Assembly: GCF_013044505.1 (NCBI RefSeq)
Contig: NZ_JABERD010000009.1
Coordinates: 41,300 to 105,299 of the forward strand
Direction: 5' to 3'
Length of the DNA stretch: 64,000 bases
From: Streptomyces sp. S3(2020)
GTDB lineage: Bacteria; Actinomycetota; Actinomycetes; Streptomycetales; Streptomycetaceae
Part shown: positions 1 to 8,654 of the stretch, one piece after another
How the letters are laid out: every line of letters starts with the position of its first letter
Position numbering within the stretch: the first letter of the stretch is position 1
Position numbers and translations under genes: made by a program
Notes under the pieces: generated by a model
Told to the model about the DNA's origin: nothing
The model's database searches: none
What the model saw: only the letters and a program-made list of their open reading frames with translations

Positions 1-575
1 AAGGAGTGGTGCAGGGGGCTGCACCGAAGGAAGTACATGAGGTCACCCATGTGCGTGGAGTACAGGGTGTCGGTGAGCCGGAAGCCGAGGTGTTCGATGT
101 AGAAGTCCCTGAGCCCTTGCGGGTCCTGGGAGTTGACCACGCAGTGCGAGAGCCGTACGGGGATGGCCTCGCGCTCCTCCACCTTGCGGTGGGTGCGGGT
201 GGCGACGTCCGCCGACACCTCGACGACCCGGCCGTCCGGGTCGAAGAAGCGCAGCCCGTATCCACCGCCCGGTGTGTCCAGGACCCGTGGCTCGTGGACG
301 AGTCGCACTCCGGCCCGGCCGAGCCGCACCGCCAGTTCGTCGACCGCCGCGGGCGACACGGCCCCGAAGGCCACCAGGTCCATCCGCTTCCGCTCCTCCC
401 TGCGGATGCGGACGATGTACTGCTCGGGGCTGCCCTCGGCGGCGAAGAAGGCGAGGCCGCTGTCGTTCGCGACCTCGGTGAGACCCCAGGTGGTGCCGAA
501 GAAGGCGCGCTGTCGCTCGAAGTCCGGTACGGCCAGGTCGACATGGCGCAGATGGGTGACGGGCTGGAAGCTCAT
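1..575 (-). CDS. Extradiol (VOC-family) ring-cleavage dioxygenase, 3' end outside window
   Basis: The reading frame starts at an ATG at 575 and runs off the left edge, so only about 191 residues are visible. It shows two consecutive vicinal-oxygen-chelate modules: the first begins THLRHVDLAVPD, the second begins near residue 142 with LSHCVVNSQDP and reaches FYIEHLGFRLTD and the terminal LHHS. This order matches type I extradiol dioxygenases, where the second module holds the Fe(II) ligands (His of SHCVVNS and His of HHS; the Glu would lie outside the window). Such enzymes cleave catechol-like rings next to the hydroxyls. Its ATG overlaps the stop of the upstream FAH-family gene (ATGA), so the two are co-translated. 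A non-catalytic VOC protein is the main alternative. Confidence 0.82.
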   Translation of the reverse strand, partial: MSFQPVTHLRHVDLAVPDFERQRAFFGTTWGLTEVANDSGLAFFAAEGSPEQYIVRIRREERKRMDLVAFGAVSPAAVDELAVRLGRAGVRLVHEPRVLDTPGGGYGLRFFDPDGRVVEVSADVATRTHRKVEEREAIPVRLSHCVVNSQDPQGLRDFYIEHLGFRLTDTLYSTHMGDLMYFLRCSPLHHS

Positions 576-1528
576 GGGTGGCTCCTGACGGTGTTGCGCT
601 GGTGGCCCAGGCCGGTGATCTCCGCCTCGATGACGTCCCCCGGCTTCAGGAAGACGCCCCAGTGCGCGCCGTTGCCGGCCGGTGAGCCGGTGAGCAGCAG
701 GTCTCCGGGGCGCAGGGTGGTGGTCGTGGAGACGTACGCGATGAGCCGCGGGATGTCGAAGATCATGTCCTTGGTCGACTCGTCCTGCCGGACGACTCCG
801 TTGTGGCGCAGGGTGATCCGCAGGTCGTTCGGGTCGCCGGCGAAGGCGGCCGGGACGAGGAAGGGGCCGGTCGGCAGGAAGGTGTCGGCGTTCTTGGCGG
901 TGAACCAGTCGGTGCCGATGGCCTTGAGGTCGGGGCGGTAGAGCCGGTCGCGGGTGGTGAGGTCGTTGCAGATCGTGTAGGCGGCGACGTATGACATGGC
1001 CTCGTCCGCCGGGATGTCCCTGCCCGGCTTCCCTATGACCAGGGCGAGTTCGAGCTCCCAGTCGTGCTGCTCGCCGAGTGCGGGCAGCACGATGTCGTCG
1101 TAGGGGCCGCACATCGCACGCGGGGAGCCGAGGAAGACGTACGGGACGCCGGTCCGGGTCCGCTCGTCCATCATCTGCTCGGCGTCCGCGCGGGCCTCCT
1201 CGGGCGTCGCGCCGTGCACGCTCTCCTTTTCTGCGGCGACCAGATCGACCACGTGCTTGCGGTAGTTGGCGCCGCTCTGGAGGATCTGGCCCGGCTCGAC
1301 GGGGGCGAGGACCTCCAGGTCGGCGAGGTCGTGCCAGGTGCCGTCACGCAGGGCGCCGAGACGGGGCAGCCAGTCGTCCCACGCCTCGACCAGGGCGCGC
1401 ACGGAGGACACCTGGTCGGAGAGGTCGCGCACCCGGGTCCCGGCGACCAGTCCGGGAAAGGGCTCGGCGTCGTGGCGGAACGTGCCGAGCGCGAAGGGGC
1501 CGGCGTGGGTGGGGATGGGGTCGGGCAC
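572..1528 (-). CDS. Fumarylacetoacetate hydrolase (FAH) family protein
   Basis: 318 residues from a GTG at 1528 preceded by GAGGAGAG at good spacing; an in-frame ATG at 1567 is possible but lacks a Shine-Dalgarno. The C-terminal two thirds is a FAH domain: ILQSGANYRKHV, then the metal-binding acidic stretch HDWELELALVIGKPGRDI, then AYTICNDLTTRD and KNADTFLPTGPFLVPA. FAH-fold enzymes hydrolyse or hydrate ring-cleavage products (acylpyruvases, 2-hydroxydienoate hydratases), which suits its coupling to the extradiol dioxygenase gene just downstream. The divergent 230-bp region separates it from the plus-strand catabolic genes. The exact reaction cannot be told from sequence. Confidence 0.87.
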   Translation of the reverse strand: MPDPIPTHAGPFALGTFRHDAEPFPGLVAGTRVRDLSDQVSSVRALVEAWDDWLPRLGALRDGTWHDLADLEVLAPVEPGQILQSGANYRKHVVDLVAAEKESVHGATPEEARADAEQMMDERTRTGVPYVFLGSPRAMCGPYDDIVLPALGEQHDWELELALVIGKPGRDIPADEAMSYVAAYTICNDLTTRDRLYRPDLKAIGTDWFTAKNADTFLPTGPFLVPAAFAGDPNDLRITLRHNGVVRQDESTKDMIFDIPRLIAYVSTTTTLRPGDLLLTGSPAGNGAHWGVFLKPGDVIEAEITGLGHQRNTVRSHP

Positions 1529-1598
1529 GGGCGCTCTCCTCGTAGGGATGGGGGGGCGGCTCGTCATCGACGCTAGGGAGCCGGGGCCTCCGGCGGAA

Positions 1599-1622
1599 AT
1601 GGCCATTCGCGATGCCTGCCAT
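1599..1622. promoter_or_regulatory. Candidate LysR-type inverted repeat in the divergent promoter region
   Basis: Between the two divergent catabolic units (1529-1759) lies an inverted repeat with arms ATGGC (1599-1603) and GCCAT (1618-1622). The arm size and spacing suit a LysR-type dimer site, and a NodD-like LysR gene closes the plus-strand unit. No clear -10/-35 pair stands out. The assignment is inferred from position and symmetry only. Confidence 0.35.
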
Positions 1623-1759
1623 CGCCGGGCCCCGGTGCGCCCGGCGGCGCCTCCATCGCCGTACGGGATGGATGACGTCCCCCTTGTCGATGCCTCGATC
1701 CGTTGACCCCGCCACCGCCTCCGACCAGGCTCGGAGCACCCCCAACCGAGGAGATCAAC

Positions 1760-2056
1760 GTGGTCGTCGAGCATGCCCGGCTGACGGTCGAGGGAGGCCG
1801 GGAAGAGGAGTTCCAGGAGGCCTTCGGCACAGCGCGTCAGGTGCTGGCCGAGGCCGACGGCTTCCAGTGGGCCCAGCTGCTGCGCTGCGAGGAACGGCCC
1901 CAGGGGTACCTCCTGCTGGTCGGCTGGGAGTCCGTCGAGGCCCACACGGTGGGCTTCCGGGAGTCCGAGCGGTTCCAGCGGTGGCGTGCCCTGGTCGGGC
2001 CGTTCTTCGCGGCGCCGCCGGACGTCGAGCACTACCACGAAGTCAGTCCGCGCTGA
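1760..2056 (+). CDS. Antibiotic biosynthesis monooxygenase (ABM) domain protein
   Basis: 98 residues from GTG 1760, preceded by GAGGAGATC. The sequence VVEHARLTVEGGREEEFQEAF, FQWAQLLRCEERPQGYLLLVGWESVEAH and a terminal HYHEV tail fit the ABM dimeric alpha/beta-barrel family: an opening strand, a central LLVGW strand and a hydrophobic C-terminal helix. Family members oxidise quinol-like substrates without cofactor or act as small accessory proteins. It is the first gene of a plus-strand run of catabolic genes, 33 bp ahead of the FAD monooxygenase, so a role on the same aromatic substrate is likely. Substrate unknown. Confidence 0.75.
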   Translation: MVVEHARLTVEGGREEEFQEAFGTARQVLAEADGFQWAQLLRCEERPQGYLLLVGWESVEAHTVGFRESERFQRWRALVGPFFAAPPDVEHYHEVSPR

Positions 2057-2089
2057 CCCCGCCCTTTCCTACGTTCGCAAGGATCCCCC

Positions 2090-3214
2090 ATGCCCGTACA
2101 CAAGGTGCTCGTCGTCGGCGGCGGCATCACCGGAAGCGTGCTGTCGCTCGCGCTCGCCCAACGCGGCGCCGATGTCGAACTCGTCGAGATCTCCCCCCAG
2201 TGGTTCGGGGTGGGCCACGGCATCACCCTCCAGGGCAACGCGCTCAAGGCGCTGCGCTCGGTGGGGGTGCTGGAGCGGGTCCTTGAGCGGGCGGTGCCGT
2301 TCGACATCATGCGGCTGCGCCGCGCCGACGGCGAGCTGATCGTCCAGCTGGACACCCCGCACACCGGCGGCCCCGACCTGCCGTCGACGGCCGGCGCGCT
2401 GCGCGCCGACCTACAGGGCGCGCTGTGCGACGCGGTCTTCGCACATGGGGTGTCCGTACGTCTGGGTCTCACCATCGATCGTCTGGATCAGTCGTCCGAC
2501 CACGTGGACGTCACCTTCACCGACGGCTCCACCGGCCGCTACGACCTGGTGGTGGGCGCCGACGGCATCAACAGCCGGATGCGTTCGCTGATCGGCATCG
2601 CCGAGAGGCCCCGCCCCGTCGGCATGTCGATCTTCCGGGTGGTGGCGGAGCGCCCCGCCGAGATGGACTGCGCCGAGGTGTACTACGGCGGACCCCGCTT
2701 CAAGGCCGGCTACAGCCCGATATCCCCCGACCAGTGCTACGCCTATCTCCTGGACGAGAACCTCGACGCCTCCCTCGTCGGCCCGCGCGCGCCGCTGGCC
2801 CTGATGCGCGAGCGCGGGGCGGGGTACGGCGGTACCTGGGGCAGGATCGTCGCCGCGCTGCCGGACGACACGGCCGTGGACTACCGCTGGATCGAGGCGG
2901 TCCTCGTCGACGAGCCCTGGCATCGCGGCCGGACCATGGTCATCGGCGACGCGGCCCACGCCTGTCCGCCGCTCATCGCCCAGGGCGCGGCCATGTGCAT
3001 GGAGGACGCGGTGCTGCTGGCGGAGCTCGTCACCGGGGACGAGCCGGTGGAGAAGGCCCTGGAGCACTTCATGTCCCGGCGGCTGCCGCGGGTGCGGATG
3101 GTGCTGGAGAACTCGCTCCGGCTGGCCGAGTGGGAGATCCATCCGGGCACCCCGGGTGCCGACCCGGCGCGGATCATGTCGGAGACGCTCCAGTCGCTCA
3201 CGGCGGCCGCATGA
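2090..3214 (+). CDS. Class A FAD-dependent aromatic monooxygenase
   Basis: 374 residues, the usual length for single-component aromatic hydroxylases of the salicylate / 3-hydroxybenzoate hydroxylase type. Three family motifs are intact: the GxGxxG FAD dinucleotide motif in VLVVGGGITGSVLS (about residues 7-20), the DG motif in YDLVVGADGINSRMRS (about 150-165), and the ribityl-binding GDAAHACPPLIAQGAAM (about 286-302). It would use NAD(P)H and O2 to hydroxylate an aromatic ring, making a catechol or hydroquinone for the dioxygenase of the divergent unit. Its stop overlaps the start of the amidohydrolase gene (ATGA at 3211-3214). Confidence 0.88.
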   Translation: MPVHKVLVVGGGITGSVLSLALAQRGADVELVEISPQWFGVGHGITLQGNALKALRSVGVLERVLERAVPFDIMRLRRADGELIVQLDTPHTGGPDLPSTAGALRADLQGALCDAVFAHGVSVRLGLTIDRLDQSSDHVDVTFTDGSTGRYDLVVGADGINSRMRSLIGIAERPRPVGMSIFRVVAERPAEMDCAEVYYGGPRFKAGYSPISPDQCYAYLLDENLDASLVGPRAPLALMRERGAGYGGTWGRIVAALPDDTAVDYRWIEAVLVDEPWHRGRTMVIGDAAHACPPLIAQGAAMCMEDAVLLAELVTGDEPVEKALEHFMSRRLPRVRMVLENSLRLAEWEIHPGTPGADPARIMSETLQSLTAAA

Positions 3215-4215
3215 GCACCCCGGTCGTCGACTTCCACGGCCATCTGGCCGTCCCGGCCGCCGACGAGCTCGTCGCAGGAACCCCCGGCCTGGTCGCGGAG
3301 CTCGCCGCCGAACAGCGCGCCCACTCCCCCGCGTCGCTCGCCGTGAACCGGGCCCAACTCCAGCGGCTGGCACCGAGGTTGACGAGTGTCCGGGAGCGGC
3401 TGGCCGACCTCGACGCGATGGGCGTGGACATCCAGGTCGTCGGCCCGATGCCCATGCACCACTACTGGGCCGACCCCGACCTCGCCCTGCGTCTCGCCCG
3501 CACGGTCAACGAGGCCGTGGCCGCGCACTGCGCCGAGGCCCCCGACCGGCTGTACGGGCTCGGCACGGTCCCCCTCCAGCATCCCGATCTCGCGGTGGCC
3601 CTGCTGGACAGGGCGGTCACCGAGCACGGCCTGTACGGCGTCAGCGTCTCCACCACCGTCGACGGCCGCGAACTCGCCGATCCCGCGCACGACGCCGTCT
3701 GGCACAAGGCCGAGGAACTCGGCGCGGTCGTCTTCGTGCACCCGTGGGGCTGCTCGCTCGGCGAGCGGCTCGCGTCCCACTACCTGGGCAACACGGTGGG
3801 CCAGCCGGTCGAGACGACGATCGCCCTGTCCCATCTCGTCTTCTCGGGCGTCCTGGACCGTTTCCCCCGGCTGAAGCTGGTGGCCGCGCACGGTGGCGGC
3901 TATCTGCCGACGTACATCGGGCGCTCCGACCACGCGTGGCGGGTACGCCAGGACGCGCGCGGCTGTGCCGAACCGCCGAGCGCGTATCTGCGGCGCATGT
4001 GGTTCGACTCGCTGGTGTACACCCCGCGCGCCCTGCGCCACCTGGTCGAGGAGGTGGGCGCTGACCGGGTCGTCCTCGGCACCGACCACCCCTTCGACAT
4101 GGGCGTCGAGGACCCCGTGGCCCGGCTGGACGCCGCCGGGCTCGACCCGGCCGACCGTGCCGCCGTCGCCGGGGGCAACGCCCTCGATCTGCTGCTGAAA
4201 GGACGTACCCGATGA
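3211..4215 (+). CDS. Amidohydrolase-2 family hydrolase/decarboxylase (ACMSD-like)
   Basis: 334 residues. The N-terminal metal motif HxH appears as VDFHGH (residues 6-11). Further conserved elements are the His of VFVHPWGC, the AAHGGGYLPTYIGRSDHAW loop, and the C-terminal GTDHPFDMG with the metal-binding Asp (about residue 291). This is the layout of the ACMSD / gamma-resorcylate decarboxylase group of zinc-dependent amidohydrolases, which remove a carboxylate without oxidation. It is translationally coupled to both neighbours by 4-bp overlaps, so it probably decarboxylates or hydrolyses an intermediate of the same pathway. Confidence 0.85.
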   Translation: MSTPVVDFHGHLAVPAADELVAGTPGLVAELAAEQRAHSPASLAVNRAQLQRLAPRLTSVRERLADLDAMGVDIQVVGPMPMHHYWADPDLALRLARTVNEAVAAHCAEAPDRLYGLGTVPLQHPDLAVALLDRAVTEHGLYGVSVSTTVDGRELADPAHDAVWHKAEELGAVVFVHPWGCSLGERLASHYLGNTVGQPVETTIALSHLVFSGVLDRFPRLKLVAAHGGGYLPTYIGRSDHAWRVRQDARGCAEPPSAYLRRMWFDSLVYTPRALRHLVEEVGADRVVLGTDHPFDMGVEDPVARLDAAGLDPADRAAVAGGNALDLLLKGRTR

Positions 4216-5192
4216 CCCCCCGCACCCACCTCGGTCCGATCGAGGAAGAACTGGCCAAGGCCCGTGCCGCCTACCGGAACTGGGGCCGCTGGGGCGAGGA
4301 CGACGTGCTCGGCACGCTCAACTACCTCGACGACGCGATCCGCGCCCACGCGGCGGGGCTGGTCCGGCGGGGGCGGTCCTTCTCGCTCGCCCTGGAGTTC
4401 AACGAGTCGGGACCGCAGCGCGGTTTCCGCGGCCGTATCAACCCCGTGCACTACATGAAGGACACCGGCTCGGACGCGGCCGCGGGCACCCAGGGTTTCC
4501 CGCACGGCTTCGGTGGCGCGGACGACCATGTCGTGATGCCGTTGCAGGCCTCCACGCAGTGGGACGGCCTCGGCCACATCTTCGACAACAAGCAGGCCTG
4601 GAACGGTCGTTCGTGCACCATCGTCAACGGCGACGGTGACTCGGTGACGGGTATCGAGCACATGGCCGACGCCTTCACGGGCCGCGGGGTCCTGCTCGAC
4701 GTGGGGCGGGCCGTGGGCGACGAGAACGGGGAACTCCCCGACGGGTTCGCCGTCCTGGAGGAGCACCTGCGCGCCACGATCGAGGCGCAGGGCGCGACGT
4801 CGACCGTCCGGCGCGGTGATCTGGTGCTGGTCAGGACCGGCCAGCTCGGCCGTGTCCGGCGGCTCGGCGAGTGGGGCGGTTACGCCGCCGGTGACGCGCC
4901 CGGTCTCTCCTTCACCACCCTCGGCTGGCTGCACCGCACCGAGATCGCCGCGATCGCCACGGACACCTGGGGCCTGGAGGTCCGCCCGTACGAGTTCGAC
5001 GGGCCGGCGATGTCCCCGCTGCACCAGATCGCCATCCCCAACATGGGCCTCCCCCTGGGCGAGATGTGGGACCTGGAGACGCTGGCCGAGGACTGCGCCG
5101 CCGACGGCGTCTACGAGTTCCTGCTGGTCGCGGCCCCACTCCCGGTCACCGGAGCGGTGGGCGCACCCGTCAACCCGATCGCCGTGAAGTGA
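4212..5192 (+). CDS. Cyclase-family metal-dependent hydrolase (kynurenine-formamidase fold)
   Basis: 326 residues. It resembles the PF04199 cyclase family: an N-terminal WGRWGEDDVLGTLNYLDD segment, the metal/catalytic-site segment QASTQWDGLGHIFDN replacing the HxGTHxDxPxH of bacterial kynurenine formamidases, and a C-terminal LHQIAIPNMGLPLGEMWDLE helix region. The TQWDGLGH variant is typical of the longer actinobacterial and fungal-like members. Likely role: hydrolysis of a formamide or lactone intermediate. It overlaps the amidohydrolase stop by 4 bp and is followed after 8 bp by the oxidase gene. Confidence 0.8.
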   Translation: MTPRTHLGPIEEELAKARAAYRNWGRWGEDDVLGTLNYLDDAIRAHAAGLVRRGRSFSLALEFNESGPQRGFRGRINPVHYMKDTGSDAAAGTQGFPHGFGGADDHVVMPLQASTQWDGLGHIFDNKQAWNGRSCTIVNGDGDSVTGIEHMADAFTGRGVLLDVGRAVGDENGELPDGFAVLEEHLRATIEAQGATSTVRRGDLVLVRTGQLGRVRRLGEWGGYAAGDAPGLSFTTLGWLHRTEIAAIATDTWGLEVRPYEFDGPAMSPLHQIAIPNMGLPLGEMWDLETLAEDCAADGVYEFLLVAAPLPVTGAVGAPVNPIAVK

Positions 5193-5200
5193 GGACCCCC

Positions 5201-6559
5201 GTGTTCACCGGCACACTCCACCACCCCGGCGACCCCGGCTTCGAGGAGGCCTGCTTCGGCCGGATCTTCAACGCCCGCCGCCCCTCGGACCGTACGCCCG
5301 CCGCCGTGCTGGAGGCCGTGTGCGAGCAGGACGTCGTCGAGGGCGTACGCCTCGCCCTGGAACGCGGCTGGCAGGTCGCCGTCCGCTCCGGCGGGCACAG
5401 CTGGGCCGCCTGGTCGGTGCGGCGGGACGCGCTGCTGATCGACCTCGGGGGCTTCCGCGAGATGGCCTACGACGCGACGACGGAGGTCGTGACGGCGACG
5501 CCCAGCGTCAAGGGCGGCGACGAACTCAACCCGTATCTCGGGGAGTTCGGGCGCTTCTTCAACGGCGGGCACTGTCCCTCCGTCGGTATCGGCGGGTTCC
5601 TCCTCCAGGGCGGGCAGGGCTGGAACGCGCGCGGCTGGGGCTGGGCGGCGGAGAACATCGTGGCGATCGACGTCGTCACCGCCGAGGGTGAACTGGTGCG
5701 CGCGGACGAGACCCGCAACAGCGACCTGTTCTGGGCGGCGCGGGGCGCGGGCCCGGGCTTCTTCGGTGTGGTCACCCGCTTCCATCTGCGCACCCGGCCC
5801 CTGCCCGGGCACCTGGGCCACACCGTGCACGCCTACCCGCTCGACCTCTTCGACGAGGTCATGACGTGGCTGCACGGCATGCACCACACGGTCTCGGAGC
5901 TCGTGGAGATCGTCGCGCTCACCCAGACACCGCCCGACCTCGACGAACCGGTGCTCCTGGTCACGGGCGTGTCGATGACGGACACCCCGGAGCAGGCCGC
6001 CGAGGCGCTCGCCCCGCTGCACGCCAACCCCTACGCGGACCGGGCGATCTTCCGTATCGAGGCGCAACCCACCACCCTGGCAGCACAGTTGGACAACCAG
6101 CGGGCCGCCAACCCGGAGGGCCACCGCTATCTCGTCGACAACGCCTGGCTGACCGGGCCCGCCGACCAGGTCGTCCCGGCGATCCGCGAGGCGTTCACGC
6201 AGCACCCCACCCGGCAGACCTTCACGATCTGGTTCTCCATGGCCCCGCTGCGTGAACTCCCCGACATGGCCTTCTCGTTGCAGTCGGAGATCTACTGCGC
6301 CACGTACGTCGTCCACGACGAGCCGGAGCGCGACGCCGAGCTGCGCGACTGGCTGGACGGGGCGATGGCGGCCATGCGGCCGGTGACCGCGGGCCAGTAC
6401 CTCGGGGACTCCGACTTCACGGTGCGGCAGTTGAGGTTCATGGGCGACGAGCAGTGGCTCCGGCTCCAGGAGATCCGGGCCGCTCGTGACCCGAAGGGGC
6501 TCTTCGCGGGCTGCCTGAGCACGGGGGCCGTCACCAACACCAACCACTGGGAGCAGTGA
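5201..6559 (+). CDS. FAD-linked oxidase of the berberine-bridge / 6-hydroxynicotine oxidase type
   Basis: 452 residues from GTG 5201; the frame is open further upstream, but only this start follows the preceding stop closely. The PCMH-type FAD domain is clear, with both bicovalent attachment residues: His66 in RSGGHSWAAW and Cys125 in GGHCPSVGIGG. They are followed by the ARGWGWAAENI stretch. The C-terminal BBE element ends in the usual Leu-Phe signature (DPKGLFAGC). No signal peptide, so it is cytoplasmic. It would oxidise a phenolic, alcohol or C-N bond using O2. It sits within the catabolic operon, 3 bp before the second FAH gene. Confidence 0.87.
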   Translation: MFTGTLHHPGDPGFEEACFGRIFNARRPSDRTPAAVLEAVCEQDVVEGVRLALERGWQVAVRSGGHSWAAWSVRRDALLIDLGGFREMAYDATTEVVTATPSVKGGDELNPYLGEFGRFFNGGHCPSVGIGGFLLQGGQGWNARGWGWAAENIVAIDVVTAEGELVRADETRNSDLFWAARGAGPGFFGVVTRFHLRTRPLPGHLGHTVHAYPLDLFDEVMTWLHGMHHTVSELVEIVALTQTPPDLDEPVLLVTGVSMTDTPEQAAEALAPLHANPYADRAIFRIEAQPTTLAAQLDNQRAANPEGHRYLVDNAWLTGPADQVVPAIREAFTQHPTRQTFTIWFSMAPLRELPDMAFSLQSEIYCATYVVHDEPERDAELRDWLDGAMAAMRPVTAGQYLGDSDFTVRQLRFMGDEQWLRLQEIRAARDPKGLFAGCLSTGAVTNTNHWEQ

Positions 6560-6562
6560 GCG

Positions 6563-7513
6563 ATGCGTTTCGCGACATACGAGTTCGAGGGTGTGAAGCG
6601 CGCCGGTGTGGTGCGGGACGGCATCGTGCATCCGCTGCCGGTGAGCGTGCTGGAGCTCGTGCGGGAGGAGGCCCTGCACACCGTGGGCGCGGAAGCCCTC
6701 GACCGGGCGAGCGAGTTGACGGTGGATCAGGTGCGGCTGCTGCCGCCGATCGAGCCGCCGTCCGTCCGGGACTTCGTCGGGTTCGAGGCGCACATCGAGG
6801 GGGTGTCGAAGTCGCTGGACGGACTGGAGCACGTGCCCGAGGAGTGGTACCGGGCGCCCAACTTCTACTTCACCAACCCGCACGCCGCCTACGGCGCCCA
6901 TGACGACGTACCGATCCCGGCGGGTTGCGCGGTGCTCGACTTCGAGCTGGAGGTCGGGGCGGTGATCGGCCGCAGCGGCCGTGATCTCACGCCGGAGCGG
7001 GCCCGGGAGCACATCGTCGGCTACCTCGTCTTCAACGACTGGTCGGCGCGGGATCTCCAGAAGCCGGAGAAGAACCTCGGGCTCGGCTTCTCCAAGGGCA
7101 AGGACTTCGCCAACACCCTCGGCCCGTACCTGGTCACCGCGGACGAGGTCGCGGACCGGCGGGACCCGGAAGGCTTCCTCGACCTGGAGATGACGGCCAC
7201 CCTCAACGGGGAGCTGATCGGGCGGGACACCCTCGCCAACATGTCCTGGACGTTCGAGGAGATGGTGGCCTACGCCTCCCGGGACGCCTGGGTGCGGCCC
7301 GGGGACGTCCTCGGCTCGGGCACCTGCGGCTGGGGTGCGCTGGCGGAGTTCTGGGGGCGGCTCGGGGAGCGGACACCGCCGCCGCTGAAGCCCGGCGACG
7401 AGGTGACACTGAGCGTGGAGCGGCTGGGCACCCTCAGCAACCGTGTCGTGCCGGGGCGGACGGACGCCTATCTGCCGCGGGCCCGGAAGCGCGGCCGGAC
7501 GCCTCGCCCCTGA
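6563..7513 (+). CDS. Second FAH-family hydrolase of the catabolic cluster
   Basis: 316 residues, beginning MRFATYEFEGVKRAGVV, the typical small N-terminal domain of bacterial FAH proteins. The catalytic domain shows RDFVGFEAH, then YGAHDDVPIPAGCAVLDFELEVG with the metal-binding Glu pair, and DWSARDLQKPEKNLGLG, SKGKDFANTLGPYLV. This is closer to classical fumarylacetoacetate hydrolases than the divergent FAH gene at 572-1528, so the two are probably not redundant. It would cleave a C-C bond of an acylpyruvate-type intermediate. Last structural gene before the LysR regulator. Confidence 0.87.
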   Translation: MRFATYEFEGVKRAGVVRDGIVHPLPVSVLELVREEALHTVGAEALDRASELTVDQVRLLPPIEPPSVRDFVGFEAHIEGVSKSLDGLEHVPEEWYRAPNFYFTNPHAAYGAHDDVPIPAGCAVLDFELEVGAVIGRSGRDLTPERAREHIVGYLVFNDWSARDLQKPEKNLGLGFSKGKDFANTLGPYLVTADEVADRRDPEGFLDLEMTATLNGELIGRDTLANMSWTFEEMVAYASRDAWVRPGDVLGSGTCGWGALAEFWGRLGERTPPPLKPGDEVTLSVERLGTLSNRVVPGRTDAYLPRARKRGRTPRP

Positions 7514-7566
7514 CCTGCGCGTATTGCCCGCTCGGATGACTGTTATCGGATCCCTGTGAGTTCCTG

Positions 7567-7588
7567 CCCGGCCCCTTCCTCGGCCGGG
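7567..7588 (+). terminator. Weak stem-loop after the catabolic operon
   Basis: Seven-bp GC arms (CCCGGCC / GGCCGGG) with an 8-nt loop, between the second FAH gene and the LysR gene. No T-run follows, so it may only attenuate or be chance. The region also holds the LysR promoter. Confidence 0.3.
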
Positions 7589-7647
7589 GAGCGGTAGTTA
7601 CTCTCCCCTTCACCGGGCTTCAAAGACGCGGCCGGAAGGAAACACCC

Positions 7648-8616
7648 GTGGGTCTCGGAGCGATCGATCTCAATCTTCTGGTGGCACTGGAAGCCCTCCT
7701 GGAGGAGAAGAACGTCACGCACGCCGGCGTGCGCCTGTCCACCAGCCAGTCCGCGATGAGCGGCTCACTGGCCCGGCTGCGCCGGCACTTCAACGACGAG
7801 CTGCTGATCCGGGTGGGCCGCGAGTACGAGCTCACCCCGCTCGCCGAACGGCTGCTGCCCGTCGTCCAGGCCTCCCTCCACAAGGCGGAGGAGGCGCTGT
7901 CGCTGACCAGGCACTTCGACCCGGGGCGCAGTCGGCAGCGGTTCTCCGTGGTGATGTCCGACTACGTGATGACGGTGTTCGTCGAGCCGCTGCTGCGGGC
8001 CATCGCCCAGGAGGCGCCGGGGGTGCGGATCGACTTCCACCCCATCGTGATGGGCCAGCTGGAGACGGAGACGCATCTGCGCTGCCACGATCTGATGATC
8101 GTGCCGCTCGGCTATCAGCTGCCCGGGGTCAGCGAGACCGTGATGCACGACCGGTTCGTGTGTCTGGTCGACCCGGACAACCCGCGTCTGGTGGACGGAC
8201 GGCTCTCCTTGCGCGACCTCGCGGAGATGCCCCACGCCGCCTGCGCCATCGGCAAGCTCACGCCCGCCGACCGCCAGCTGGAGACCCTCGGTATCACCCC
8301 GAAGGTGCAGGTCAGCACGCCCGGCTTCAATGTGCTGCCGTTCCTGGTCGGCGGTACCGATCTGGTGGCCCTGGTGCCCGAGCGCCTGGCCCGCCGCTAC
8401 GAGGGTTTCGCGCGCTGCGCCGTCGTGGAAGCTCCTTTCCCGGACGTGCCGCTGGTGGAGGCCATGTACTGGCACCACAACCGGCACGCCGATCCCGCCC
8501 ACCGGTGGCTGCGGGAGACCGTGCGCAAGGTCGGCGCGTCCCTCGGGCAGGAGATCGCCGCCGCGGATGACAGCCATGGCGAACACGCGTTTCCGGAGCT
8601 GAGCGCGGCTTCCTAG
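7648..8616 (+). CDS. LysR-type transcriptional regulator (NodD-like)
   Basis: 322 residues from GTG 7648 with GGAAGGA upstream. The N-terminal winged helix-turn-helix reads IDLNLLVALEALLEEKNVTHAG, STSQSAMSGSLARLRRHF and ELTPLAERLLP, the pattern of LysR proteins of the NodD/NahR branch that respond to aromatic inducers. The rest (about 90-300) is the periplasmic-binding-like effector domain. It stands at the end of the catabolic run, and the probable target is the divergent promoter at 1529-1759, which carries a fitting inverted repeat. Inducer unknown. Confidence 0.9.
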   Translation: MGLGAIDLNLLVALEALLEEKNVTHAGVRLSTSQSAMSGSLARLRRHFNDELLIRVGREYELTPLAERLLPVVQASLHKAEEALSLTRHFDPGRSRQRFSVVMSDYVMTVFVEPLLRAIAQEAPGVRIDFHPIVMGQLETETHLRCHDLMIVPLGYQLPGVSETVMHDRFVCLVDPDNPRLVDGRLSLRDLAEMPHAACAIGKLTPADRQLETLGITPKVQVSTPGFNVLPFLVGGTDLVALVPERLARRYEGFARCAVVEAPFPDVPLVEAMYWHHNRHADPAHRWLRETVRKVGASLGQEIAAADDSHGEHAFPELSAAS

Positions 8617-8654
8617 CGTGGACGGGAGACATCCCCGTACCGAGTGGAGGAGCC